A DNA stretch of 9,161 bases from an uncultured Thermoanaerobacterales bacterium (GTDB taxonomy: Bacteria; Bacillota; Clostridia; Christensenellales; UBA1242), in NCBI GenBank assembly GCA_900557695.1, contig USTP01000037.1:1-9161 (forward strand), given 5' to 3'. Below the pieces are notes generated by a model that worked only from the letters and a program-made list of their open reading frames with translations, was not told the origin of the DNA and did no database searches. The position numbers were made by a program, and so were the translations under genes. Position 1 is the first letter of the stretch; each line of letters begins with the position of its first letter. Positions 1 to 5,351 of this stretch are shown here, one piece after another.

Positions 1-45
1 GATGACGTCGAGTCTCGTGGGCTCGGAGATGTGTATAAGAGACAG
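1..45. other. Nextera i7/P7 adapter (artifact)
   Basis: Positions 12-45 match the Nextera read-2 transposon oligo, ending in the 19-bp Tn5 mosaic end (27-45). The eight bases before it (4-11, GACGTCGA) match, from memory, the N729 index in oligo orientation, and GAT at 1-3 is the end of P7. None of this is organismal DNA. It opens a false plus-strand reading frame beginning MTSSLVGSEMCIRDR, a translation known from adapter-contaminated database entries. Confidence 0.98.
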
Positions 46-438
46 GTATATTACAATTTGGAAAGCAAAATATTTTTTGCCAAGATCTAGCCCCATAGAG
101 GCAATAAGGTCGAAAACAACCGAAAGTATACCAAATGAAACAGTTATATTTTGCCAAACCTCACTTGCGTCTTCCACAAGCGTAACAATAGTTATAAGCA
201 CAACCGCCAAAGCAATAAGCCCAAGCGATAACCAGCCAATAATTTTGTTTTTAGGAACCATATTAAGGCTGTTAATTGCAAAGAATCCACCAACAGCAAA
301 GCTACCTAAAATTAGTAGCGCATCGCCTTGCCTATTCCCAAAAATATCAAAATCAAAAAGAGAGCAAATAAGAGCAAATGCAACAAATATAGTTAATGCA
401 ATAGTTGCCCACATTAAAATTTTCTTGGCTTTTTCCAT
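46..438 (-). CDS. Four-helix integral membrane protein, C-terminus cut off
   Basis: This frame encodes 131 residues before running into the adapter, so the real C-terminus is lost. The start at 438 has a GGAG site eight bases upstream and follows a near-consensus promoter. After a short basic N-terminus (MEKAKK) there are four hydrophobic stretches, roughly residues 8-27, 40-57, 67-88 and 100-116, joined by short polar loops such as NRQGD and PKNK. It should therefore sit in the cytoplasmic membrane. No catalytic motif is visible and I do not recognise the family; small YccF/DUF-type four-helix proteins look like this. The frame continues into the adapter with no stop, so any database entry ending LSLIHISEPTRL would be an artifact. 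The opposite-strand frame here is not credible because of the promoter, ribosome site and membrane pattern on this strand. Confidence 0.8.
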
Positions 439-469
439 ATTAAAAACTCCAACTTTATATATTGTAATA

Positions 470-499
470 ATTATATAAATTACAATTATATTATGTCAA
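470..499 (-). promoter_or_regulatory. Sigma-A-type promoter of the membrane protein gene
   Basis: Read on the minus strand, TTGACA (494-499) and TATAAT (470-475) are both perfect consensus boxes with an 18-base spacer. They lie about 32 bases ahead of the start at 438, with a GGAG site between. Transcription would start near 463. Confidence 0.75.
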
Positions 500-525
500 C
501 GGAAATTATATATTGCTACAAATGC

Positions 526-545
526 ATGTTTTTATAGAAAAACAT
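526..545 (-). terminator. Weak AT-rich hairpin after the Nudix/deoxyribosyltransferase operon
   Basis: ATGTTTTT (526-533) and AAAAACAT (538-545) form a perfect 8-bp stem with a four-base loop, just past the stop at 552. The stem is nearly all A:T and no clear T-run follows on the minus strand, so a terminator role is only a guess from position. Confidence 0.3.
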
Positions 546-551
546 CCAAAA

Positions 552-944
552 TTACTTATTCCAAATTTTTACCCAGCCCAAATCAAGCCACAACTTAATT
601 TCATCATAACACCAAACATTATCACTTGGCATTTGTAAAATATATAACTCAATGTTTTTGTTATAAAGAAAGTTTTGGGTTATTGCAAAATTTAGTTCAG
701 CAAACCCAGAAGCCCCTACATATCCAATAGTTCCCTTTTTATCAAAGTTAGCCAGAAGCAAAATATCAGTGTTCATTAAATTTTCATAAAACTCTTTATG
801 AACTTTAGGGTAAACCCGCATAAAGTTTTCCCCCTCAATTGGCTTAGGATAATCAAGAATAATATAATCTTTTTTTAGCTTATTTACAATGTCGCTTATT
901 TCTTTTTGTAAAGACGCGCTACCAGATAAAACTATAGTTTTCAT
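552..944 (-). CDS. Nucleoside 2-deoxyribosyltransferase-like protein
   Basis: 130 residues with a Rossmann-like layout. An N-terminal strand and glycine turn (TIVLSGSAS, 3-11) is followed by a hydrophobic strand ending in an aspartate (NTDILLLANF, 58-67) and then GTIGYVGASGFAELNFA (71-87). The order D-hydrophobic, G-x-x-G, A-E-x-x-F-A resembles nucleoside 2-deoxyribosyltransferases and their relatives, where the glutamate is the usual nucleophile; E83 would be that residue here. Whether this protein is an enzyme is unproven, and it could be a non-catalytic member of the fold. It is the second gene of an operon: the upstream Nudix gene ends at 955, and the AGGAG site of this gene overlaps that stop codon. 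The pairing suggests nucleotide salvage or clean-up. It is cytoplasmic, with no signal peptide or membrane segment. Confidence 0.7.
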   Translation of the reverse strand: MKTIVLSGSASLQKEISDIVNKLKKDYIILDYPKPIEGENFMRVYPKVHKEFYENLMNTDILLLANFDKKGTIGYVGASGFAELNFAITQNFLYNKNIELYILQMPSDNVWCYDEIKLWLDLGWVKIWNK

Positions 945-954
945 TTACTAGCTC

Positions 955-1518
955 CTATAAATTTAAGTTTTTAATTTTCTCGATAATTTTATTGTAAATT
1001 GGTATCATGTGTTGCTCTTTAGTTGTTTCCATAAGTTCGCTAAAGGTTAGCCACGCCACATTGCTATTTTCATCTGGTTTTATTTTAACCTCATCTTCTT
1101 CATTTGCTTCAAATAAATAAGTAACATTTAAGTGTATATGCGCACTTACATACTTCCCTCTTTTATAATGACCATGCACAGGCACGCTTTCAATAGTAAT
1201 TGGCGTGCTTAGCAACACTCTAAAATTTTTAAGAGAAGTTTCTTCCCTTAATTCTTTTTCTGCAACATATAGCATATCGTCATCCCCATCTGCATGCCCT
1301 CCAATCCATGTCCAAGATTCATAGATGTTATGGTATATGCATAAAATTTTATTTCTCGCCTTGTTTGTTACAAAACATGCACTCGTTAAATGCGCCATTT
1401 CATTTTCACGAGTTAAAATTTGGTCTTTATGTTCGCAGTCTATAAAAAACTGCTTATCTTTCTCTTCTTGTGCATTGTATGGTACATAGTTTTTAATCAT
1501 TTCTATCGTCTTGCTCAT
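955..1518 (-). CDS. Nudix hydrolase
   Basis: 187 residues. The Nudix signature lies at about 73-96: GGHADG, then AEKELREETS. Compared with the usual REUxEE core, the arginine is replaced by K88, while the metal-binding glutamates E89, E92 and E93 are kept; the usual glycine after EET is S95. The WTWIGGHADGD form is one I associate with uncharacterised clostridial Nudix proteins that hydrolyse nucleoside diphosphates linked to a variable group; the substrate cannot be told from sequence. The start at 1518 is fixed by AAGGAG, seven bases upstream, and a good promoter at 1537-1565. It is the first gene of an operon with the deoxyribosyltransferase-like gene ten bases downstream. No sign of damage. 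Confidence 0.9.
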   Translation of the reverse strand: MSKTIEMIKNYVPYNAQEEKDKQFFIDCEHKDQILTRENEMAHLTSACFVTNKARNKILCIYHNIYESWTWIGGHADGDDDMLYVAEKELREETSLKNFRVLLSTPITIESVPVHGHYKRGKYVSAHIHLNVTYLFEANEEDEVKIKPDENSNVAWLTFSELMETTKEQHMIPIYNKIIEKIKNLNL

Positions 1519-1536
1519 TTATTTCTCCTTAATGCG

Positions 1537-1565
1537 AGTATAGCATATCTACTTTCAGCTGTAAA
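1537..1565 (-). promoter_or_regulatory. Promoter of the Nudix operon
   Basis: Minus-strand TTTACA (1560-1565) and TATACT (1537-1542) are separated by 17 bases, and TG-N precedes the -10 box (extended -10). The start codon at 1518 follows a short leader that carries AAGGAG. Each box differs from consensus by one base. Confidence 0.75.
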
Positions 1566-1674
1566 ATCGTTTATTGTTTTAAAAATTATTACTTAAACTA
1601 TTTAAAAATGGTCCTAAATAATTCTACTAATAAGAGTTGTGCCCTGCCAATTTTGAGAAATTTTAACAAAAATA

Positions 1675-1719
1675 AAAAACCGCTAAATCCCAGTGACTAT
1701 AAGGGATTTGGCGGTTTTT
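1675..1719. terminator. Strong bidirectional hairpin terminator
   Basis: CCGCTAAATCCC (1680-1691) pairs with GGGATTTGGCGG (1703-1714), giving a 12-bp stem with one G.T pair and an 11-base loop. Five A (1675-1679) and five T (1715-1719) flank it, so it fits an intrinsic terminator in both directions. It lies just downstream of the displaced tRNA-Thr 3' half and was most likely the terminator of the original tRNA gene. Plain A/T-rich sequence with no gene fills 1566-1674. Confidence 0.85.
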
Positions 1720-1725
1720 GAAGTA

Positions 1726-1770
1726 TGGAGCTGATGGCGGGAATCGGACCCGCGACCTACACCTTACCAA
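1726..1770 (-). pseudogene. 3' half of tRNA-Thr(GGT): displaced attachment-site copy
   Basis: On the minus strand these 45 bases are exactly tRNA positions 32-76: anticodon loop TTGGTAA with anticodon GGT (1766-1768), anticodon-stem 3' strand GGTGT, variable loop AGGTC, T arm with a perfect GCGGG/CCCGC stem, acceptor 3' strand CATCAGC, discriminator T and encoded CCA (1726-1728). No matching 5' half precedes it: the sequence at 1771 onward is A/T-rich and lacks the GCTGATG acceptor strand, so it cannot make a tRNA. A break at the anticodon loop is typical of tyrosine-integrase insertion into tRNA genes, where the element restores the tRNA at one end and displaces the native 3' half at the other. 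The T loop reads TCCGATT, not TTCGATT (position 55 changed), which fits a copy free from selection. The intact tRNA should lie to the right, outside the window. Confidence 0.85.
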
Positions 1771-1772
1771 AA

Positions 1773-1936
1773 TTAAAATAAAATTATTTTAACTTTCTCC
1801 ATTAGTGTTTATTTCCGTATTTTTCACTAACTTCTGTGGCTTTTTTAAAGGGTTTTAGGCATTTTTGTTATTTGGAGTAATTTTTGTGATTTGTGCTAAC
1901 TTTTGCTAAAAATTTTCACACTTTTCTCACACTTTT
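1773..1936. repeat. Repeats beside the tRNA fragment, possible integrase core and arm sites
   Basis: Next to the tRNA break is an 8-bp inverted repeat, TTAAAATA (1773-1780) and TATTTTAA (1785-1792). Further in, TCACACTTTT occurs twice in tandem (1916-1925 and 1927-1936, an 11-base period) and CTAACTT occurs at 1827-1833 and 1897-1903. Short direct repeats beside an attachment core are where tyrosine integrases bind with their arm-binding domain, so this reads as the inner side of an att site. No gene is visible in 1771-2030. Confidence 0.5.
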
Positions 1937-2030
1937 TTATTTTACAACCTAATATGCTAGCCTTGATTATGCCTCTTATGCTTACATTTATATTATACCT
2001 CAATTTATATAATTTTGCAACTAAATACAC

Positions 2031-2067
2031 AAAAAAAGAGAATTGATTTTAATTTTTTCAATTCTCT
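2031..2067 (-). terminator. Intrinsic terminator of the Bro-N gene
   Basis: On the minus strand AGAGAATTGA (2058-2067) and TCAATTCTCT (2037-2046) form a perfect 10-bp stem with an 11-base loop, followed by seven T (2031-2037). The stop codon (2058-2060) lies inside the stem, so the terminator overlaps the coding end. Confidence 0.85.
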
Positions 2068-2900
2068 TCATCTTCATTATTGTTCTTTATCTCTAATAAA
2101 TCTTTATCTTGTGCATTCAGTGGGGAAATGATTGATTTACCCAGTTCCTTTTCTATATCTTCTCTTGTATTTCTTGCTATGTTTCCACCTCTTCTTGCTA
2201 TAGATTTATTTTCACTAAAACTTTGTGGATTGCTTTCTTTTGATATTGCTGTTGTCATTACTTCTGCAAGTTGATTTAGTGTCAGTTCTATATCTGTCAT
2301 ATTATCCCTTAAATTTTCTTTCTTTAAGTTTTTTACTGCTTTATATTCCTTTACTGACATTCCAGACCAAGCCTTTGTCATTTCATCTGTGAGTATTGCA
2401 AATTCTAGGCTTGTTTTAACTCCTTTGTCTTTCCATTCGTCTGTCAATTTTTTTCTTATTTCTATTCCTTTTAGCCTTTCTGTTATCCATCCTTCAGTGT
2501 AACCTTTTGCTCTATATAGTTCCAAACCTCTTTCAAATGCTTTTTGTGGGTCTGCTATTTCGTCTAGGCGGTCATTTCCAATCTGTGCAAGCCACATCTT
2601 AAACGGTTCTGCTTTTGGGCTAGGAATTGATTGTATAAGCCTTAAAATACCTTTTGTATTTAATACATCGGTTAAGTAATATTTCCCATCAGAAGATTGC
2701 AATTTCAGTTGTCCCACATCTTGGGACAACTGACTTCCTTCTTGTTTTAATTTTGTTTTTAATGCGTTCCAATATTTGCGTGGGCGAGGGCTATCGGTTA
2801 GAACTGCTATCACATCGACTACACTGAAATACCAATCTTCTTCATTTGCATTCCATTGTGTCCTTATTTTCTTTTCTTCAAATACTTTTATGTTTGACAT
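2058..2900 (-). CDS. Bro-N antirepressor-like / DinD-like protein
   Basis: 280 residues. Residues 1-110 form a Bro-N domain: WNANEEDWYFSVVDVIAVL, then SPRPRKYWNALKTKL, then DGKYYLTDVLNTKGILRLIQ and SIPSPKAEPFKMWLA, all typical of this fold. The C-terminal half (GYTEGWITERLKGIEIRKKL, FAILTDEMTKAWSGMSVKEY, LKKENLRDNMTDIEL, then ARRGGNIARNTREDIEKELG at about 236-254) matches the long-form family related to E. coli DinD. Such proteins are common in prophages and integrative elements. Bro-N domains bind DNA and many act as antirepressors; DinD itself inhibits RecA filaments. The function of this one is not established. The start at 2900 has AAGGAG seven bases upstream. It follows an integrase remnant by 33 bases on the same strand, so it was probably co-transcribed with that integrase and belongs to the tRNA-linked element. 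Confidence 0.85.
   Translation of the reverse strand: MSNIKVFEEKKIRTQWNANEEDWYFSVVDVIAVLTDSPRPRKYWNALKTKLKQEGSQLSQDVGQLKLQSSDGKYYLTDVLNTKGILRLIQSIPSPKAEPFKMWLAQIGNDRLDEIADPQKAFERGLELYRAKGYTEGWITERLKGIEIRKKLTDEWKDKGVKTSLEFAILTDEMTKAWSGMSVKEYKAVKNLKKENLRDNMTDIELTLNQLAEVMTTAISKESNPQSFSENKSIARRGGNIARNTREDIEKELGKSIISPLNAQDKDLLEIKNNNEDEEN
2705..2733. repeat. Perfect inverted repeat inside the Bro-N gene
   Basis: TCAGTTGTCCCA (2705-2716) and TGGGACAACTGA (2722-2733) are exact reverse complements, 12 bp with a five-base loop. They lie in codons for SQLSQDVGQL, near residues 57-66. In mRNA this would be a stable hairpin. The homologous protein segment is, from memory, repetitive in relatives (SQLS...QLK), so selection on the protein may explain part of it. 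Confidence 0.85.
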
Positions 2901-2933
2901 TTCTTTCTCCTTTTTTATTATAGCATATTTAAT

Positions 2934-3053
2934 TTAAGAATTCATTGTTTTTAAAGATTTTGCATTAGAAAATATGGAATCTATTGCCTTTGCCACCGCT
3001 TTATCTGGGTTGTTTATTAAATGAGTATAAATATCAACTGTAGTAAATACGAA
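2934..3053 (-). pseudogene. C-terminal 39 codons of a tyrosine integrase, 5' part missing
   Basis: Directly after the serine recombinase stop codon, and in the same frame, the minus strand encodes VFTTVDIYTHLINNPDKAVA, continuing as KAIDSIFSNAK and ending at a TAA at 2934. T-T-x-D-I-Y-T-H is the hallmark end of a phage-type tyrosine integrase, with the catalytic tyrosine at the ninth remnant codon (3027-3029), followed by the usual helical tail. The R, H-x-x-R and GH motifs that should precede it are absent: the sequence switches at about 3053 to the serine recombinase. It therefore looks like an integrase gene split by insertion of the serine-recombinase element. It lies on the same side as the tRNA-Thr fragment and the Bro-N gene, which fits it being that element's own integrase. 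It is not a piece of the complete integrase at 8081-9019, which has its own different C-terminus. Confidence 0.85.
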
Positions 3054-4721
3054 CTATAGGCGGTCAAGTTTTTGTTTATTGCGTTTAAAATCTATGCCGT
3101 TTATATTGTCTATGAGTTTATAGTAAATATGAATTTTTCGAGGTTCTTTACTTCCTTTAATGTATTTATCTATTGTTATAAATTCTATTAGTTCTAATGC
3201 CATTTCTCGAGTTAAAACGGGTGTTTCTATATACTTTTTCACTCTTTGTATAAACTCATCAACATTTTTCTTATTTTGTTCTATTTTCTCTATGCTTTTA
3301 TTTATTTGCGCAATCTCTTTTTCTAAAATTTCCTTTTCTTTTTGATAATTGTTTAGTAGTGATATGCAAATATCTTCTGAGATTTTATTTAAAACTTTAT
3401 CTTCATAGGTTGATTGAATTAGTTTATTAACATCATCAAGTCTTTTTACTTTATTTTGCAAATTTTTATTATCAATTGAAAACTTTTCTTTTTGCAAACT
3501 TTCTTGTCTTTGCAAAAATTCTTTTCTTGCTTTTTCTTCATTAAAGTTTATAAAGTTTGCCTTTGATTTTATATCTTGCAAAACAATATTTTCAATATCA
3601 TCAATCTTTATCATGTGACTTGTACATATTCTTGTCCCAAAAACTTTAAACCCACCACAATTATAATTTGCTTGTCGGTATATTCTAGGCCCATTTCTTG
3701 AATGTCTTGTATTATTCCAACCTATGTGCATTTTATTTCCACAATCTTCACAATACATTAGTCCTGAAAGCGGATGTACAATATCATTTGATTGAACTTT
3801 TCCTTGACTTACAGACCTTTCAATCTCTTTTACCTTATCCCAAAGTTCTTGCGAAATTATTGCTTCATGAGTATTGTAAATTATCACTTTTTCTTCATTT
3901 GGCCTTTTTATTTGCTTTCTATTTTTATAAGAAATATTCGTTGTTCGTAGTTGAACCAAATGCCCTAAGTATGTTGGATTGCGAAGTATTTGCTTTACAA
4001 CATCACATGTCCAAAGATGATGACTAAATCTATATACCGTAACACCAAATTTTTGAGTCCTATAATCTGATGGAATTGGAATATTCTCATCATTAAATTT
4101 CATTGCAATGTGTTTTGGACTAATCCCACTTGCTCGCATCTCAAATATTCTTCTTACATTGCTTGCTGCAGGTTCATCTATTATTGGAAGTTTCTTTTCG
4201 TCAGTTCCTTTTACATAACCATAAGGTGCATAGGTTGTTCTATATTTCCCAGCTTTTGCATTGGCTTCAATTACTGCTCGTATTTTTTTACTAGTATTGG
4301 CCGAATGCCATTCGTTAAACACATTCATTATTGGCATCATATCCATGCCTGTTGTATTTTTTGCAGTATCAACATTATCATTTAAGGCAATAAATCTAAT
4401 GTTATACATTGGAAAAATGTAATCTGTATATTGTCCAACTTGAATATAGTTTCTTCCAAACCTAGACAAATCTTTGCAAAGTATTGTGTTTATTTTTCCA
4501 CACTTAGCATCCTCTAATAATCTTTGAACTCCCGGCCTATCAAATGTTGTTCCAGAATATCCATCATCAACATATATTTCTATCAAATTCCAACCTTGCT
4601 CTAACACATATTTTTCAAGTATAAGTTTTTGATTTTCTATTGATAGAGACTCCCCATTTCTTTCATCATCTCTTGATAATCTTGCATATATACCTACTTT
4701 AATTTCTTGTTTTGATTCCAT
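3054..4721 (-). CDS. Large serine recombinase, TnpX/TndX type
   Basis: 555 residues. The N-terminal resolvase domain has YARLSRDDERNGES with catalytic S16, then GYSGTTFDRPGVQRLL (54-69) and KDLSRFGRNYIQVGQY (83-98) with conserved arginines at 62, 67, 87 and 90. The recombinase domain follows (about 165-300: APYGYVKG, RNPTYLGHLVQ), then a zinc-ribbon-like part with C324, C327, C355 and C366, then a long coiled coil (about 395-490). Length and order match TnpX of Tn4451 and TndX of Tn5397, which excise and insert elements through circular intermediates at GA dinucleotides. I chose the start at 4721 because AAAGGAGG lies just upstream; an in-frame ATG eight codons earlier lacks such a site. A promoter is at 4770-4799 and a TnpW-like gene lies upstream. 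The gene's 3' end coincides with the probable element boundary. All catalytic residues are present, so it is probably active. Confidence 0.95.
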   Translation of the reverse strand: MESKQEIKVGIYARLSRDDERNGESLSIENQKLILEKYVLEQGWNLIEIYVDDGYSGTTFDRPGVQRLLEDAKCGKINTILCKDLSRFGRNYIQVGQYTDYIFPMYNIRFIALNDNVDTAKNTTGMDMMPIMNVFNEWHSANTSKKIRAVIEANAKAGKYRTTYAPYGYVKGTDEKKLPIIDEPAASNVRRIFEMRASGISPKHIAMKFNDENIPIPSDYRTQKFGVTVYRFSHHLWTCDVVKQILRNPTYLGHLVQLRTTNISYKNRKQIKRPNEEKVIIYNTHEAIISQELWDKVKEIERSVSQGKVQSNDIVHPLSGLMYCEDCGNKMHIGWNNTRHSRNGPRIYRQANYNCGGFKVFGTRICTSHMIKIDDIENIVLQDIKSKANFINFNEEKARKEFLQRQESLQKEKFSIDNKNLQNKVKRLDDVNKLIQSTYEDKVLNKISEDICISLLNNYQKEKEILEKEIAQINKSIEKIEQNKKNVDEFIQRVKKYIETPVLTREMALELIEFITIDKYIKGSKEPRKIHIYYKLIDNINGIDFKRNKQKLDRL

Positions 4722-4743
4722 TATTCCTCCTTTTAGAGAAACC

Positions 4744-4805
4744 AAAACACTGAAAGTAAATACATTTTTATTATAACATAAAAAATGCTAAACTGACAGT
4801 GTTTT
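4744..4805. repeat. 9-bp inverted repeat flanking the recombinase promoter
   Basis: AAAACACTG (4744-4752) and CAGTGTTTT (4797-4805) are exact reverse complements 44 bases apart. One arm overlaps the -35 box and the other lies in the 5' leader of the serine recombinase. This is the layout of a paired operator, or of two inverted recombinase-binding sites. No binding protein can be named. Confidence 0.6.
4770..4799 (-). promoter_or_regulatory. Promoter of the serine recombinase gene
   Basis: On the minus strand a TATAAT box (4770-4775) is preceded by TG-N, giving an extended -10. CTGTCA (4794-4799), matching four of six -35 positions, lies 18 bases upstream. It sits in the 94-base gap between the TnpW-like gene and the recombinase start. 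Confidence 0.65.
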
Positions 4806-4815
4806 TAGAAATCTC

Positions 4816-4992
4816 TTATAACATTTCCTGATATGCTTGCTTCTGGGCAAGATTAATTATAATTTCATTCAAATTTTTGCTTCCAACAAAGTGACTGATT
4901 ACTATATATTTTTTATCTTTAATAACATATTCTTGTTTGCGTGTTGGAAAGTTTGAAAATTCTTGTTTTAAGTTTTGTAATTGTTTTTTCAT
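4816..4992 (-). CDS. tnpW: TnpW-like small transposon protein
   Basis: 58 residues. It begins MKKQLQNLKQEF, and the central part, EYVIKDKKYIVISHFVGSKN (21-40), followed by LNEIIINLAQKQA, resembles the TnpW family first seen in Tn4451: a strand-turn-strand ending YxVxSHF, then a short helix. TnpW proteins are usually 50-70 residues and encoded near tnpX-type recombinases, exactly the context here, 94 bases upstream of the recombinase. Their function is unknown; a recombination-accessory role is only guessed. The start at 4992 is forced by an in-frame stop directly before it and has GAGGG six bases upstream. A stronger ribosome site (AAAGGAG, 5015-5021) serves an out-of-frame ATG at 5008, whose 29-codon frame overlaps this gene and ends at 4919. 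I take the 58-residue frame as the gene and the other as a possible leader peptide. Confidence 0.75.
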   Translation of the reverse strand: MKKQLQNLKQEFSNFPTRKQEYVIKDKKYIVISHFVGSKNLNEIIINLAQKQAYQEML

Positions 4993-5080
4993 TCATTACC
5001 CTCATCATAAAAAACTCCTTTCTATTAAATTTTGTCATAGTTCTTTTACGCATCGAGCGAAAGACTTTAGGCAATATACT

Positions 5081-5108
5081 AAATAAAAAAGTGTTAGGTA
5101 TCCTAACA
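5081..5108 (-). terminator. Intrinsic terminator between the mob genes and tnpW
   Basis: On the minus strand TGTTAGG (5102-5108) and CCTAACA (5092-5098) form a perfect 7-bp stem with a three-base loop. One C and then TTTTTT (5085-5090) and more A/T follow. It would stop transcripts from the relaxase operon before the tnpW/recombinase unit. Confidence 0.7.
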
Positions 5109-5123
5109 GCTTTCAAAAAATGA

Positions 5124-5206
5124 CGAGAAAACAAAAAATTGCTTGATTCTACAAAAGTCCTTTATTTTATGGATATTTGTAGTTATCAAAAGCAATTTGT
5201 TTCTCG
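5124..5206. repeat. Long imperfect inverted repeat, possible oriT part
   Basis: The segment from CGAGAAAACA (5124) to CTACAAA (5155) is matched in reverse complement by TTTGTAG (5176) to TTTCTCG (5206). Both arms are about 30 bases with a few one- or two-base bulges, and the unpaired middle is about 20 bases. The paired blocks are CGAGAAA/TTTCTCG, ATTGCTT/AAGCAAT and CTACAAA/TTTGTAG. There is no T-run, so it is not an ordinary terminator. Large imperfect repeats of this kind often lie next to relaxase nick sites. Confidence 0.6.
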
Positions 5207-5245
5207 CTTATCCTGTTTTCGCGTCAAAGCACTCACTTTTGCTCA

Positions 5246-5270
5246 AAATTGCAAATAATATTTGCAATTT
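5246..5270. repeat. Perfect 25-base palindrome
   Basis: AAATTGCAAATA (5246-5257) and TATTTGCAATTT (5259-5270) are exact reverse complements around a single base. This looks like a site for a dimeric DNA-binding protein or a cruciform-forming element. It lies 80-105 bases past the relaxase stop, inside the repeat-rich stretch. Confidence 0.85.
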
Positions 5271-5299
5271 GTATCGCCTTTTCGTTCGGCTTTTCCTTT

Positions 5300-5339
5300 C
5301 CCCAAAAACTCTAGCAAGCAAGAGTTGTTCGGGGACCCC
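5300..5339. other. Hairpin with GGGGACCCC box, candidate oriT nick region
   Basis: AACTCT (5307-5312) and AGAGTT (5321-5326) form a stem with an eight-base loop. Outside an internal bulge, CCCC (5300-5303) can pair with GGGG (5331-5334), and the latter also begins the palindrome GGGGACCCC (5331-5339), unusually GC-rich for this DNA. It lies 12 bases beyond the relaxase stop codon. With the two repeats to its left it makes the best oriT candidate here. No experimentally defined nick sequence was recognised. Confidence 0.4.
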
Positions 5340-5351
5340 AATTTTATATTT

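Noticed and set aside
2..478. Plus-strand 158-residue frame beginning MTSSLVGSEMCIRDR
   Set aside because: Its start is adapter sequence and the rest is antisense to the membrane protein gene, which has a promoter and ribosome site on the other strand.
1726..1770. Functional tRNA or tmRNA gene
   Set aside because: Only positions 32-76 of a tRNA are present and no complementary acceptor 5' strand lies upstream; no tmRNA tag frame is seen.
2917..2922. TATAAT box just upstream of the Bro-N gene
   Set aside because: Transcription from it would begin within the ribosome site, and no -35 box is seen; the gene probably depended on the integrase transcript.
4722..4745. Earlier in-frame ATG of the serine recombinase
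   Set aside because: The extra eight codons contain the AAAGGAGG site that serves the start at 4721.
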